Assembly (NCBI RefSeq): GCF_900107925.1
Contig: NZ_FNUJ01000008.1
Span: 62,001 to 126,000 of the forward strand
DNA length: 64,000 bases
Origin: Amycolatopsis pretoriensis
Lineage (GTDB): Bacteria; Actinomycetota; Actinomycetes; Mycobacteriales; Pseudonocardiaceae
Direction of reading: 5' to 3'
A model generated the notes under the pieces. It was given only the letters and a program-made list of their open reading frames with translations. It searched no databases and was not told the origin of the DNA. Numbering within the stretch: the stretch's first letter is position 1; each line of letters begins with the position of its first letter. Below, piece by piece: positions 31,474-38,853 of this stretch. Both the position numbers and the translations under genes were made by a program.

Positions 31474-32331
31474 CTACGGCAGCGTGAGGATCTCGCTGCC
31501 GTCGGCCGTCACCACGAGGGTGTGCTCGAACTGGGCCGTCCACTTCTTGTCCTTCGTGGTGACGGTCCAGTCGTCGGCCCAGATGTCGTAGTCGATGGTG
31601 CCCAGCGTGATCATCGGCTCGATCGTGAAGGTCATGCCCTCCTCGATGATCGTGTCGACGGAGGGCTCTTCGTAGTGCAGGACCGTCGGGGGCGTGTGGA
31701 ACGCCGGGCCGACGCCGTGACCGGTGAAGTCGCGGACCACGCCGTAGCCGAAGCGCTTCGCGTAGGCCTCGATGACCCGGCCGATCACGTTGAGCTGCCG
31801 GCCCGGCCGGACCGCCTTGATCGCCCGCATCGTCGCCTCGCGGGTGCGCTCCACCAGCAGGCGCGCCTCCTCGGAGACGTCGCCGGCCAGGTACGTCCCG
31901 TTCGTGTCGCCGTGGACGCCGCCGATGTAGGCGGTCACGTCGATGTTGCAGATGTCGCCGTCTTCGATGACCGTCGAGTCCGGGATGCCGTGGCAGATGA
32001 CCTCGTTGAGCGAGGTGCAGCACGACTTCGGGAACCGGCGGTAGCCCAGCGTCGAGGGGTAGGCGTGGTGGTCGAGCAGGAACTCGTGGACCACCTTGTC
32101 GATGTCGTCCGTGGTCGCGCCCGGCTTGACGGCCTTGCCGCCCTCCTCGAGGGCCTGCGCCGCGATCCGGCTCGCGACCCGCATCGCTTCGATCACCTCG
32201 GGCGTGCGCACGCCGTTGCCGGTGTCCCGTTTCGGCGCCGGCTTGTCCACGTACTCGGGACGGGCGATGGAACTGGGGACGTCACGGCGGGGCGTCTGAA
32301 CGCCGGGAACCAGCGGGGCACGAACGGACAT
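31474..32331 (-). CDS. map: methionine aminopeptidase type I (with N-terminal extension)
   Basis: This 285-residue enzyme removes N-terminal Met from nascent proteins. The N-terminal 40 residues carry the proline-rich linker-type extension of mycobacterial MapB (APLVPGVQTPRRDVPSSIARP). The dinuclear metal ligands are visible in NIDVTAYIGGVHGDTNGTYL (two Asp), GHGVGPAFH (His), IEPMIT (Glu) and FEHTLVV (Glu). ATG 32331 follows GTGGGAGGC. A 9-bp stem (ACGGCAGCG / CGCTGCCGT, 31476-31502) at its 3' end could terminate both this gene and the convergent ABC operon. Part of the conserved backbone (Rv2861c position). Confidence 0.95.
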   Translation of the reverse strand: MSVRAPLVPGVQTPRRDVPSSIARPEYVDKPAPKRDTGNGVRTPEVIEAMRVASRIAAQALEEGGKAVKPGATTDDIDKVVHEFLLDHHAYPSTLGYRRFPKSCCTSLNEVICHGIPDSTVIEDGDICNIDVTAYIGGVHGDTNGTYLAGDVSEEARLLVERTREATMRAIKAVRPGRQLNVIGRVIEAYAKRFGYGVVRDFTGHGVGPAFHTPPTVLHYEEPSVDTIIEEGMTFTIEPMITLGTIDYDIWADDWTVTTKDKKWTAQFEHTLVVTADGSEILTLP

Positions 32332-32355
32332 GCCTCCCACTTTACGACGGTCCGC

Positions 32356-34152
32356 TCAGCCGACCCCCGCCAGGAACCGGTGGGCGGCCTGCACCGCCGG
32401 TTTCGACGACCCGGCCTCGGTGAGCAGCACCGCGAAGGCCAGGTCGCCGCGGTAGCCGACGAACCAGCCGTGCGACTGGGAGCCGTCGCCGAACTGGGCG
32501 GTGCCGGTCTTGCCCGCGACGTCGGGGATGTCCCGCAGCCCGGTCGCGGTGCCGTTGGTGACGACCTCGCGCATCATCCCGCGCAACGCCCCGAGCACGT
32601 CGTCCGACGGCGGGTCGCCGACGTTCTTCGTGGTCGCGGGCAGGCCGCGGACGATCGACGGCGTCGGCACCTTGCCCGCCTGGACGGTGGCCGCGGCCAG
32701 GGCCAGGCCGAACGGGCTGGTCACCACCGTGCCCTGGCCGAAGCCGTTCTCCGCGCGCTGGACGGCCGAATCGCTGGCCGGGACGGCGCCGGTGACCGTG
32801 GTCAGGCCGGGGACCACGAAGTCCGCGCCGATGCCGAACGAGCGGGCGGTGTCGGTGAGCGCCGAAGACGGCAACCCGGCGGCGAGCCGGGCGAAGGTCG
32901 TGTTGCACGACCGCGCGAACGCCGTCTTCAGCGGGACGCGCCCGAGGTCGAACCGGCCTTCGTTCGGGACCACGCGGTTCTCGATCGTCGTCGTGCCGGG
33001 GCAGTCGACCGCGCTGCCCGCCTCGACGTCGCCCGCCGAGAGCGCGGCCGCCGCCGTGACGATCTTGAACGTCGACCCCGGCGGGTAGCGGCCGGACAGG
33101 GCCAGCGAACCCTCGTCGTTGGCGGCGTCGTTCTGCGCGACGGCCAGGATGTCGCCGGTCGACGGCTGGATCGCCACCAGCGCGGCCGGGTACCGCTCGG
33201 TGTCGAGGGCCTTCTCCGCGGCGGCCTGGACCTTCGCGCTGAGCGTGCTGGTGACCGCGGGCGACGGGCGCGGCGGCTCCGCCCGCAGCTCGGAGACCTC
33301 GCCGCCGGTGACGTCCCGGGTGACGATCCGCCAGCCCGCCGCCCCGGCCAGCTGCTGTTCGACCAGCGCGCGGATGCCCGGGAGGACCTGCTGCCCCGAC
33401 CCGCGCGTGACCGGCAGCAGCCGTTCCTGGCTGGCGAACCGGACGCCGGGCAGGTCGTAGATCACCGGTTTGACGCGCTGGTAGTCCCCGGCCCGCAGGG
33501 TGATCACCGGGTAGGCGTCGCCGGGTTTGGTCTTGCTCATGCCGTCCAGCACCGAGCGGCCGGTGACCGACGGCTCGTACCGGTGCAGCGCTTTCGCGAG
33601 CGAACCCGCGACGGCGCTCGCGTTGCCCGTCTTCTGCGGGTCGACGACCACGCCGATGACGGTCTGCGGGCGCATCAGCGGCACGCCGTCGCGGTCGAGG
33701 ACGGGCGCGGTCTCGGGCAGCTGCGGCAGCAGGCCGAGGGTCTGGCCGACGGCCAGCTGCGGGTGCACGACCGTCGGCTGCCAGTGCACCTGCCAGCCGT
33801 TCTCGGCCGCGCGCAGCAGGGCGTCGGCGCGGTAGGTCCAGGTGCGGCCCTGGGCGAGGTGCCACGTGAGCTGGTAGCTCGCCGTGACGGTGTCGCCGTT
33901 CGCCGGTTCCCGCACCTCTTCGTCGTCGACGTCGAGGGCCTCGGGTTCGAGCACGCCGCGGACCTGGGTCAGCACGGTCGTGGCCGCGTCGGGCGAGTCG
34001 GTGTTCGCGGCCGCGGCGGCGACGTCGCCGGCCGCGACGGCGTCGAGGAAGGCGGACAAGGCGTCCTCGGGACCGTCGCCCGAGCACCCGGCCGTGGTCG
34101 CGGCGACGAGCAGCAACAGCGCCGCGAGGGCACGGTGTCGACGTGCACTCAT
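32356..34152 (-). CDS. penicillin-binding lipoprotein (class B-like transpeptidase with NTF2-like N-domain)
   Basis: This 598-residue protein has a lipoprotein signal with lipobox TAGC (Cys23). An NTF2-like MecA-N domain (about 25-135: DALSAFLDAVAAGDVAAAAA) is followed by a PBP dimerisation domain and then the transpeptidase domain with SxxK (Ser360, STFK), SxN (Ser415, SCN) and KTG (KTGTAQF). It acts outside the membrane in peptidoglycan cross-linking. The domain plan matches M. tuberculosis PbpLipo (Rv2864c), which sits at the same relative position between map and ispG. ATG 34152 begins the signal; the longer frame adds no signal features. Confidence 0.94.
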   Translation of the reverse strand: MSARRHRALAALLLLVAATTAGCSGDGPEDALSAFLDAVAAGDVAAAAANTDSPDAATTVLTQVRGVLEPEALDVDDEEVREPANGDTVTASYQLTWHLAQGRTWTYRADALLRAAENGWQVHWQPTVVHPQLAVGQTLGLLPQLPETAPVLDRDGVPLMRPQTVIGVVVDPQKTGNASAVAGSLAKALHRYEPSVTGRSVLDGMSKTKPGDAYPVITLRAGDYQRVKPVIYDLPGVRFASQERLLPVTRGSGQQVLPGIRALVEQQLAGAAGWRIVTRDVTGGEVSELRAEPPRPSPAVTSTLSAKVQAAAEKALDTERYPAALVAIQPSTGDILAVAQNDAANDEGSLALSGRYPPGSTFKIVTAAAALSAGDVEAGSAVDCPGTTTIENRVVPNEGRFDLGRVPLKTAFARSCNTTFARLAAGLPSSALTDTARSFGIGADFVVPGLTTVTGAVPASDSAVQRAENGFGQGTVVTSPFGLALAAATVQAGKVPTPSIVRGLPATTKNVGDPPSDDVLGALRGMMREVVTNGTATGLRDIPDVAGKTGTAQFGDGSQSHGWFVGYRGDLAFAVLLTEAGSSKPAVQAAHRFLAGVG

Positions 34153-34213
34153 GGCGGGATGATGCCTGGTCAGCGCGGTGTCGCGGCCTTGAAACACCGC
34201 CACGGAAGAGTGG

Positions 34214-35068
34214 TTAGAACAGCACCGTCGCGTACTGGCCGACCTGCTTGAAGCCGATCTTGCGGTAGGCGGCGAGGGCGGGGGTGTTGAAGGCGTTGAC
34301 GTACAGGCTGGCGGTGCGGCCCAGGCCCCGGACGAGCCGGTTGACGACGGCGGCGGTGCCGGCGGTGCCGAGGCCGTCGCCGCGGCGGTCGGGGTGCACC
34401 CAGACGCCCTGGATCTGCCCGACGGTCGCCGACATGGCGCCGATCTCGGCCTTGAAGACGACTTCGCCGTTTTCGAAGCGGGCGAAGGCTCGCCCGGCGC
34501 CGATGAGTTCGGTGACGCGGGCGCGGTAGCTGGCGCCGCCGTCGCCGCTGCGCGGGTCGACGCCGACCTCTTCGATGAACATCGCGACGGCCGCGGGGAG
34601 GTAGCGCTCGAGCTCGTCCGGCCGGACCGGGCGGACCAGCGGATCGGCCTTGACCAGCGGCTGGGTGTCCAGCGCCATCAGCGGCTGGTCGTCGCGGACC
34701 TCGCGGGCCGGGCCCCACTCGCCTTCGAGCTCGTCCCACAGGCCGAGGACCTGCTCGGCCGGCCCGACGAGCGAGGAACAGGTGCGCTGCCGGCGGAGGG
34801 CGCGGTCGGCGAAGGAGCGCAACGCGGGGGCGTTGCCCCGGAGGGGGATGAGGTTCGGCCCGGCGAAGCACAGCCCTTGGAGCCGTCCGGCTCGGACCGG
34901 ACGGCTGTCGGCGGCCCAGAGCTCGCCACCGAGCCGCCACGGGTCGAGACCGGCAGCCTCGACCCGGGCGCTGACCATGCAGCTGCCCACCGGGTCGGCG
35001 GCGAGCGCGGCACGGACCGCCGGATAGTCCCGATCATCGAGCAGCCGTGCACCTGCAAGCCGCAACAC
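34214..35068 (-). CDS. GNAT-family acetyltransferase (Rv2867c-like)
   Basis: This 284-residue protein has an N-terminal DUF4081-like half (RLLDDRDYPAVRAALAADPVGSCMVSARVEAAGL) and a C-terminal GNAT half with QIQGVWVHPDRRGDGLGTAGTAAVV (acetyl-CoA loop) and YVNAFNTPALAAYRKIGFKQVGQYATVLF. GTG 35068 is preceded by CTGGAG and gives a natural start; the long open frame upstream belongs to no gene. Gene order map-pbpLipo-GNAT-ispG is the same in mycobacteria (from memory). Substrate unknown; the neighbourhood suggests a cell-envelope or housekeeping role. Confidence 0.9.
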   Translation of the reverse strand: MLRLAGARLLDDRDYPAVRAALAADPVGSCMVSARVEAAGLDPWRLGGELWAADSRPVRAGRLQGLCFAGPNLIPLRGNAPALRSFADRALRRQRTCSSLVGPAEQVLGLWDELEGEWGPAREVRDDQPLMALDTQPLVKADPLVRPVRPDELERYLPAAVAMFIEEVGVDPRSGDGGASYRARVTELIGAGRAFARFENGEVVFKAEIGAMSATVGQIQGVWVHPDRRGDGLGTAGTAAVVNRLVRGLGRTASLYVNAFNTPALAAYRKIGFKQVGQYATVLF

Positions 35069-35168
35069 GGGCTCCAGGGTGCCAGATTCGGCGGGTAAAC
35101 GGAACGCGAGGCTGTCGACACGGTGAGATGAACGGCCCGGTTCGGGCTTCGCGGGCAGAATCGGGCGT

Positions 35169-35375
35169 ATGCAGCGGTACACGTACAAGGTCGTCGAGGT
35201 CCGGGAGAAGCTCATCGGCGGGAAGATGTCGGGCGGCAAGCTGGAGAAGCTGCTGAACGACCACGCCGAAGACGGGTGGCAGCTGAAGGCGATCACCACG
35301 GCGGAGGTGAAGGGGCGCGTGGGTCCCGGCGGGGTCGAGGGGCTGCTCGTGACGTTCGAGAAGCCGGTCGGCTGA
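35169..35375 (+). CDS. DUF4177 small protein
   Basis: This 68-residue protein matches the DUF4177 pattern: YTYKVVEVREKLIGGKMSGG, LEKLLNDHAEDGWQLKAITT and a final LLVTFEKP. It is probably cytoplasmic and has no known function. The ATG at 35169 has no strong ribosome site, and the preceding AT-richer CAGAAT could be a -10 for a near-leaderless transcript. A long stem-loop follows the stop. Confidence 0.88.
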   Translation: MQRYTYKVVEVREKLIGGKMSGGKLEKLLNDHAEDGWQLKAITTAEVKGRVGPGGVEGLLVTFEKPVG

Positions 35376-35378
35376 GAT

Positions 35379-35431
35379 GTCATGAACGACTCGTTCATGT
35401 CGCCTGATGACATGAACGAGTCGTTCATGAC
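35379..35431. terminator. long palindromic stem-loop between convergent genes (TGAACGA family)
   Basis: GT plus CATGAACGACTCGTTCATG (35379-35399) pairs exactly with CATGAACGAGTCGTTCATG plus AC (35411-35431), giving a 21-bp stem with an 11-base loop. Each arm is itself nearly palindromic. It fills the gap between the convergent DUF4177 and VOC genes and so is a likely bidirectional terminator. Relatives occur at 46008-46053 and 46107-46151, and a similar design at 61462-61512. Confidence 0.75.
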
Positions 35432-35433
35432 GT

Positions 35434-35826
35434 TCATGGCGCGCCGCGGTAAGTCCCGATCGTCCAGGAATTGCCTTCGGGGTCGCGGAGGCTGAACGTG
35501 TGCGAGCCGTACTCCGTGTCGGTCAGCTCCGCCGTCACCTCCGCACCCGCCGCCCGCACGCGGTCGTGGATCTCGTCCACCTTGTCCGACACGACGTACA
35601 CCGCGCCGGTGCCGGGCTTCATCGCGTCGTGGACGCCGTCCGGCCCGCGGACGCTGCCCAGCATCACCGCGCCGCCTTCGGGCCAGCGCAGCTCGGCGTG
35701 CGCGATCAGGTCCCCTTCCGGCACGACCAGGGTCTCGGTGAAGCCCAGGACGTCGACCAGGAAGCGGACCGCCGCAGGGGCGTCGTCGTAGCGGAGGGCG
35801 GGCCACACGTTCGGTTCAGGAGTCAT
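35434..35826 (-). CDS. VOC-family (glyoxalase/PhnB-like) protein
   Basis: This 130-residue protein begins MTPEPNVWPALRYDDAPAAVRFLVDVLGFTE, characteristic of PhnB/bleomycin-resistance-like VOC proteins. It ends GSHTFSLRDPEGNSWTIGTYRGAP, the usual tail. The ATG overlaps the stop of the AraC gene by four bases (ATGA), so the two are translationally coupled under the PafBC-type promoter at 36637-36659. AraC-VOC pairs are common in actinomycetes. Ligand unknown. Confidence 0.92.
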   Translation of the reverse strand: MTPEPNVWPALRYDDAPAAVRFLVDVLGFTETLVVPEGDLIAHAELRWPEGGAVMLGSVRGPDGVHDAMKPGTGAVYVVSDKVDEIHDRVRAAGAEVTAELTDTEYGSHTFSLRDPEGNSWTIGTYRGAP

Positions 35827-36629
35827 GCCCGGGAGTCTTGCGCCGCCGCGACCTCCTCGTCTTGGAGGAACGGGAGCTCCTCGGCGATCCACGTCCCCGG
35901 CGTGCACCCGGCCAGCGCGCGCCATTCGTTGGTCAGGTGGGCCTGGTCGTAGTAGCCGCACTCGACGGCCAGGCCGGCCAGGTCCGAACGCCCGCGCCGC
36001 AGCAGCCGGGCGGCCCGCTCGAACCGCAGGACCCGCGCGGCCTGCTTCGGGGCCAGACCCAGCTCCGCGCGGAACCGCTCCCCCAGGTACCGGCGGCTCC
36101 AGCCGACCTCGCCCGCCAGGTCCGTGACGCGCACCTGCCCGTCCGCGCCCCGCAGCCGGCGCCACGCCTCCCCCAGCTCGGGCGGCGGCGACACCGGCTC
36201 GACGGCCCGGGCGGCCAGGACGTCGTCGAGCAGCGCGAACCGTTCGCGCCAGGTCGGCAGCTCGCGCAGGCGGCCGGGTAGCGCGCCCAGGCCGAACTCG
36301 GCCAGGTCCGCCACTTCCCCGCTCAGCTCCGCCGCCGTGACGCCGAAGAGCGTGCGCACGCCCAGCGGGTCGAGCTCCAGCTGCAGCCCCTCCTGCGTGC
36401 GGTCCTGCCGGATCAGCACCGCTCGCGTATGCAGGCCGCCGATCAGCGCCTGCAGCCTCTGCCCGGCCATCCGCACCGGCCCGGCGAGGCTGATGACGAG
36501 CGTCACGTGCCGGGAGGGCAGCCCGCGGTGGACCGGCAGCGTCACCTCGCTCTGCGCGTACCCGACATAGCGCGTGACCAGGGGCCGCACCACCGGGTGC
36601 GGCCGGTGAACAGCCCAGGTCACGGTCAC
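35823..36629 (-). CDS. AraC-family transcriptional regulator
   Basis: This 268-residue protein has an N-terminal DUF6597-like sensor domain (PHPVVRPLVTRYVGYAQ ... PSRHVTLVISLAGPVRM) and a C-terminal double HTH (DLAGEVGWSRRYLGERFRAELGLAPKQAARVLRFERAARLL ... LAVECGYYDQAHLTNEWRALAG). The GTG at 36629 lies seven bases after TACGCT of a damage-type promoter, which supports this start over the longer open frame. The gene overlaps the VOC gene as ATGA. It may sense the compound handled by the VOC partner. Confidence 0.92.
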   Translation of the reverse strand: MTVTWAVHRPHPVVRPLVTRYVGYAQSEVTLPVHRGLPSRHVTLVISLAGPVRMAGQRLQALIGGLHTRAVLIRQDRTQEGLQLELDPLGVRTLFGVTAAELSGEVADLAEFGLGALPGRLRELPTWRERFALLDDVLAARAVEPVSPPPELGEAWRRLRGADGQVRVTDLAGEVGWSRRYLGERFRAELGLAPKQAARVLRFERAARLLRRGRSDLAGLAVECGYYDQAHLTNEWRALAGCTPGTWIAEELPFLQDEEVAAAQDSRA

Positions 36630-36636
36630 GAATGCC

Positions 36637-36659
36637 AGCGTAAACGTCACCACCGACAG
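36637..36659 (-). promoter_or_regulatory. PafBC-type promoter of the AraC-VOC operon
   Basis: On the minus strand, CTGTCGGTG (36659-36651), eight bases, then TACGCT (36642-36637) differs from TTGTCRGTG-N8-TAnnnT at one base. The GTG start at 36629 follows the -10 by seven bases, the same spacing as at the VOC gene (3482) and the P450 gene (53007). Confidence 0.65.
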
Positions 36660-36712
36660 TTCCGGTTCTGATAACACGGAAGGTGCGTCCCCCACCGCGG
36701 AAGGAACACCCG

Positions 36713-36967
36713 ATGACGATCCAGGAGCAGGCGCAGCAGCTGGAGCTGCTCGCCGACCAGGTGCCGACCGGCATCGCGCTCGCCACCAAGAGCGACCTCG
36801 AAGACCTGCAGGCGCAGGTGCTCGGCCTGCTCGGGGAAACCTCGACCGCGACCGCGATCCAGGGCTCGATCCAGCTGGCGGCGCAGCAGATCGACGAGGT
36901 CGCCGCCGCGCTGGAGAACGTCCGCCTGCAGATCCGCGACGCCGCCCAGCACCACCTACAGGGCTAG
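36713..36967 (+). CDS. small helical protein of unknown function
   Basis: This 84-residue protein is Gln/Ala/Leu-rich and wholly helical in character, with heptad-like spacing (IQEQAQQLELLADQVP ... STATAIQGSIQLAAQQIDEV ... LENVRLQIRDAAQHHL). It has no Cys and no TM segment. GGAAGGAAC upstream supports ATG 36713. The size and ATAIQGSIQLAAQQIDEVAAAL resemble WXG100-like or DUF-type small helical proteins, but the WXG motif is absent, so I make no family claim. The last 12 bases overlap the convergent methyltransferase gene. Confidence 0.75.
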   Translation: MTIQEQAQQLELLADQVPTGIALATKSDLEDLQAQVLGLLGETSTATAIQGSIQLAAQQIDEVAAALENVRLQIRDAAQHHLQG

Positions 36968-37546
36968 TTCGTAGTGCGAGGCGACCGCCGGCTGGCCCGT
37001 GTAGTTGGGTCCCGCGCGGTCGTCCGCGCCGAGGTAGCGGAAGGGCAGCGCACCCGTGAACCGGCCGGTGCGCCGGATCCGGCGGGTCCGTGAGTCGTAC
37101 GCGAAACTCGCCTCGCGCAACGCCTTCAGGACCGGGCGCGGCCCGCCGGGCAGGTGGACGCCCGCGATATCGAAGTTCGCCACGAACACGCCGTCGTCGC
37201 TCAGCCAGGACGCCGCCCGCAGCAGCGCCCCCAGCTTGTCGCCGACGTAGTGCAGCCCGTGCACGCAGGTCACGAGGTCGAACCGGCCGGCGGGCTCCCA
37301 CGCCGTGATCGACGCGGTCTCGAACCGCACCGGCCCGGCCGCCGCGAAGTACCCGACCAGGTCGACGCCGGTGATGTCGAGGTCCGGCCGGACCTCGGCC
37401 GCGTCGAGGAGCGCCCGGCCGCTGCCGCAGCAGAGGTCGAGCCAGCGGGCGCCCGGCGGCAAACCCAGGATGTCGAACCCGAGGACGCGCGAGTAGCCGT
37501 CGCGACCGGCGAGCCGGCGCTCGCGGTTCATCGCCACGTTGGCCAC
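36956..37546 (-). CDS. class I SAM-dependent methyltransferase
   Basis: This 196-residue protein has motif I WLDLCCGSGRALLDAA, an Asp at the end of beta2 (DITGVDLVGYF), and FDLVTCVHGLHYVGDKLGALLRAASWLSDDGVFVANF covering motifs II and III. The beginning ANVAMNRERRLAGRDGYSRVLGFD is typical of a methyltransferase subgroup whose members usually have about 15 more residues. The frame stays open upstream (LAELVPDDVLEASSVV) without a standard start, so the true start may be a non-canonical codon near 37590 overlapping the ispG stop region. Target unknown. Confidence 0.87.
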   Translation of the reverse strand: MANVAMNRERRLAGRDGYSRVLGFDILGLPPGARWLDLCCGSGRALLDAAEVRPDLDITGVDLVGYFAAAGPVRFETASITAWEPAGRFDLVTCVHGLHYVGDKLGALLRAASWLSDDGVFVANFDIAGVHLPGGPRPVLKALREASFAYDSRTRRIRRTGRFTGALPFRYLGADDRAGPNYTGQPAVASHYELAL

Positions 37547-37583
37547 GACGGACGACGCCTCGAGGACGTCGTCCGGGACCAGC

Positions 37584-38735
37584 TCAGCCAGCAGTGACCA
37601 CCGGCTCGCCTTGACCGAGGGAATCCCCCGTCTCTTCGGCGATGCGCATGGCCTCTTCGATGAGCGTCTCGACGATCGCGTGCTCGGGCACGGTCTTGAT
37701 GACCTCGCCCTTCACGAAGATCTGGCCCTTGCCGTTGCCGGACGCGACACCGAGGTCGGCCTCGCGGGCCTCGCCCGGGCCGTTCACGACGCAGCCCATG
37801 ACCGCGACGCGCAACGGGATCTCCATGCCCTCGAGCCCGGCGGTGACCTGCTCGGCGAGCGTGTAGACGTCCACCTGCGCGCGCCCGCACGACGGGCACG
37901 ACACGATCTCCAGCTTGCGCTGCTTGAGGTTCAGCGACTGCAGGATCTGGATGCCGACCTTGACCTCTTCGACCGGCGGCGCGGACAGCGAGACGCGGAT
38001 CGTGTCGCCGATGCCCTGGCGCAGCAGCGCGCCGAACGCGACGGCCGACTTGATCGTGCCCTGGAACGCCGGGCCGGCCTCGGTGACGCCGAGGTGCAGC
38101 GGGTAGTCGCACTGCTCGGCGAGCAGCTCGTACGCGCGCACCATGACCACCGGGTCGTTGTGCTTCACGGAGATCTTGATGTCGTGGAAGTCGTGCTCGG
38201 CGAACAGCGACGCCTCCCACAGCGCCGACTCGGCCAGCGCTTCCGGCGTCGCCTTGCCGTACTTGTCCATGATCCGCTTGTCCAGCGAACCGGCGTTGAC
38301 GCCGATCCGGATCGGCGTGCCGTGGTCCTTCGCGGCCTGCGCGATCTCCTTGACCTGGTCGTCGAACTTCCGGATGTTGCCCGGGTTCACGCGCACCGCG
38401 GCGCAGCCGGCCTCGATCGCGGCGAAGACGTACTTCGGCTGGAAGTGGATGTCGGCGATCACCGGGATCTGCGACTTCTTCGCGATCGCGGGCAGCGCCT
38501 CGGCGTCGTCGGCCGACGGGCACGCCACGCGGACGATGTCGCAGCCCGCGGCGGTCAGCTCGGCGATCTGCTGCAGGGTCGCGTTGACGTCGGAGGTGAG
38601 CGTCGTCGTCATCGACTGGACGGAGATCGGGAAGTCGCTGCCGACGCCGACCGCGCCCACGTGGAGCTGGCGGGTCTGGCGGCGCTCGGAGAGGACGGGC
38701 GGGGGCAGGGCGGGCATACCGAGTGCGACGGTCAC
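37584..38735 (-). CDS. ispG: 4-hydroxy-3-methylbut-2-enyl-diphosphate synthase (MEP pathway)
   Basis: This 383-residue iron-sulfur enzyme reductively converts MEcPP to HMBPP. The TIM-barrel half contains VGSDFPISVQSMTTTLTSDV, CDIVRVACPSADDAEAL, ADIHFQPKYVFAAIEAG and VRVNPGNIRKFDDQV. The C-terminal [4Fe-4S] half has SCPSCGRAQVD and GCVVNGPGEAREADLG (three Cys plus Glu). GTG 38735 gives the usual beginning MTVALGMP. It sits with rip1 and dxr as in mycobacteria, but a terminator follows rip1, so ispG probably has its own promoter between 38736 and 38811. Confidence 0.97.
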   Translation of the reverse strand: MTVALGMPALPPPVLSERRQTRQLHVGAVGVGSDFPISVQSMTTTLTSDVNATLQQIAELTAAGCDIVRVACPSADDAEALPAIAKKSQIPVIADIHFQPKYVFAAIEAGCAAVRVNPGNIRKFDDQVKEIAQAAKDHGTPIRIGVNAGSLDKRIMDKYGKATPEALAESALWEASLFAEHDFHDIKISVKHNDPVVMVRAYELLAEQCDYPLHLGVTEAGPAFQGTIKSAVAFGALLRQGIGDTIRVSLSAPPVEEVKVGIQILQSLNLKQRKLEIVSCPSCGRAQVDVYTLAEQVTAGLEGMEIPLRVAVMGCVVNGPGEAREADLGVASGNGKGQIFVKGEVIKTVPEHAIVETLIEEAMRIAEETGDSLGQGEPVVTAG

Positions 38736-38753
38736 GGTTTCCAGCGTACCTAC

Positions 38754-38810
38754 CCCGACCGGGCCACCTTCACCATGTCAACCGTCACGGTGAGCAGCGT
38801 TACGCCGCGT
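38754..38810 (-). repeat. duplicated fragment of the rip1 3' end
   Basis: On the minus strand this stretch reads VTLLTVTVDMVKVARSG then a stop. The true rip1 end reads VTLLTVTADIVNPIRLQ then a stop, at 38854-38904. The fragment has no start codon of its own, lies beyond the rip1 terminator, and forms part of the ispG leader. Its similarity to the rip1 tail indicates a local duplication. Confidence 0.6.
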
Positions 38811-38811
38811 A

Positions 38812-38853
38812 TGACCCGCCTCGGAGGGGCCGGAACCCCTCCGTGGCGGGTCA
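38812..38853 (-). terminator. intrinsic terminator immediately after rip1
   Basis: An outer stem TGACCCGCC / GGCGGGTCA (9 bp), a one-base internal mismatch and an inner stem CGGAGGGG / CCCCTCCG (8 bp) enclose a 6-base loop. The hairpin touches the rip1 stop codon at 38854. Confidence 0.75.

Noticed and set aside
31357..34251. 964-codon plus-strand open frame
   Set aside because: Antisense to map and the penicillin-binding lipoprotein, both with all catalytic motifs.
36713..36967. WXG100/ESX-type secreted protein
   Set aside because: Size and helical character fit, but there is no W-x-G turn or C-terminal secretion motif, and no ESX genes nearby.
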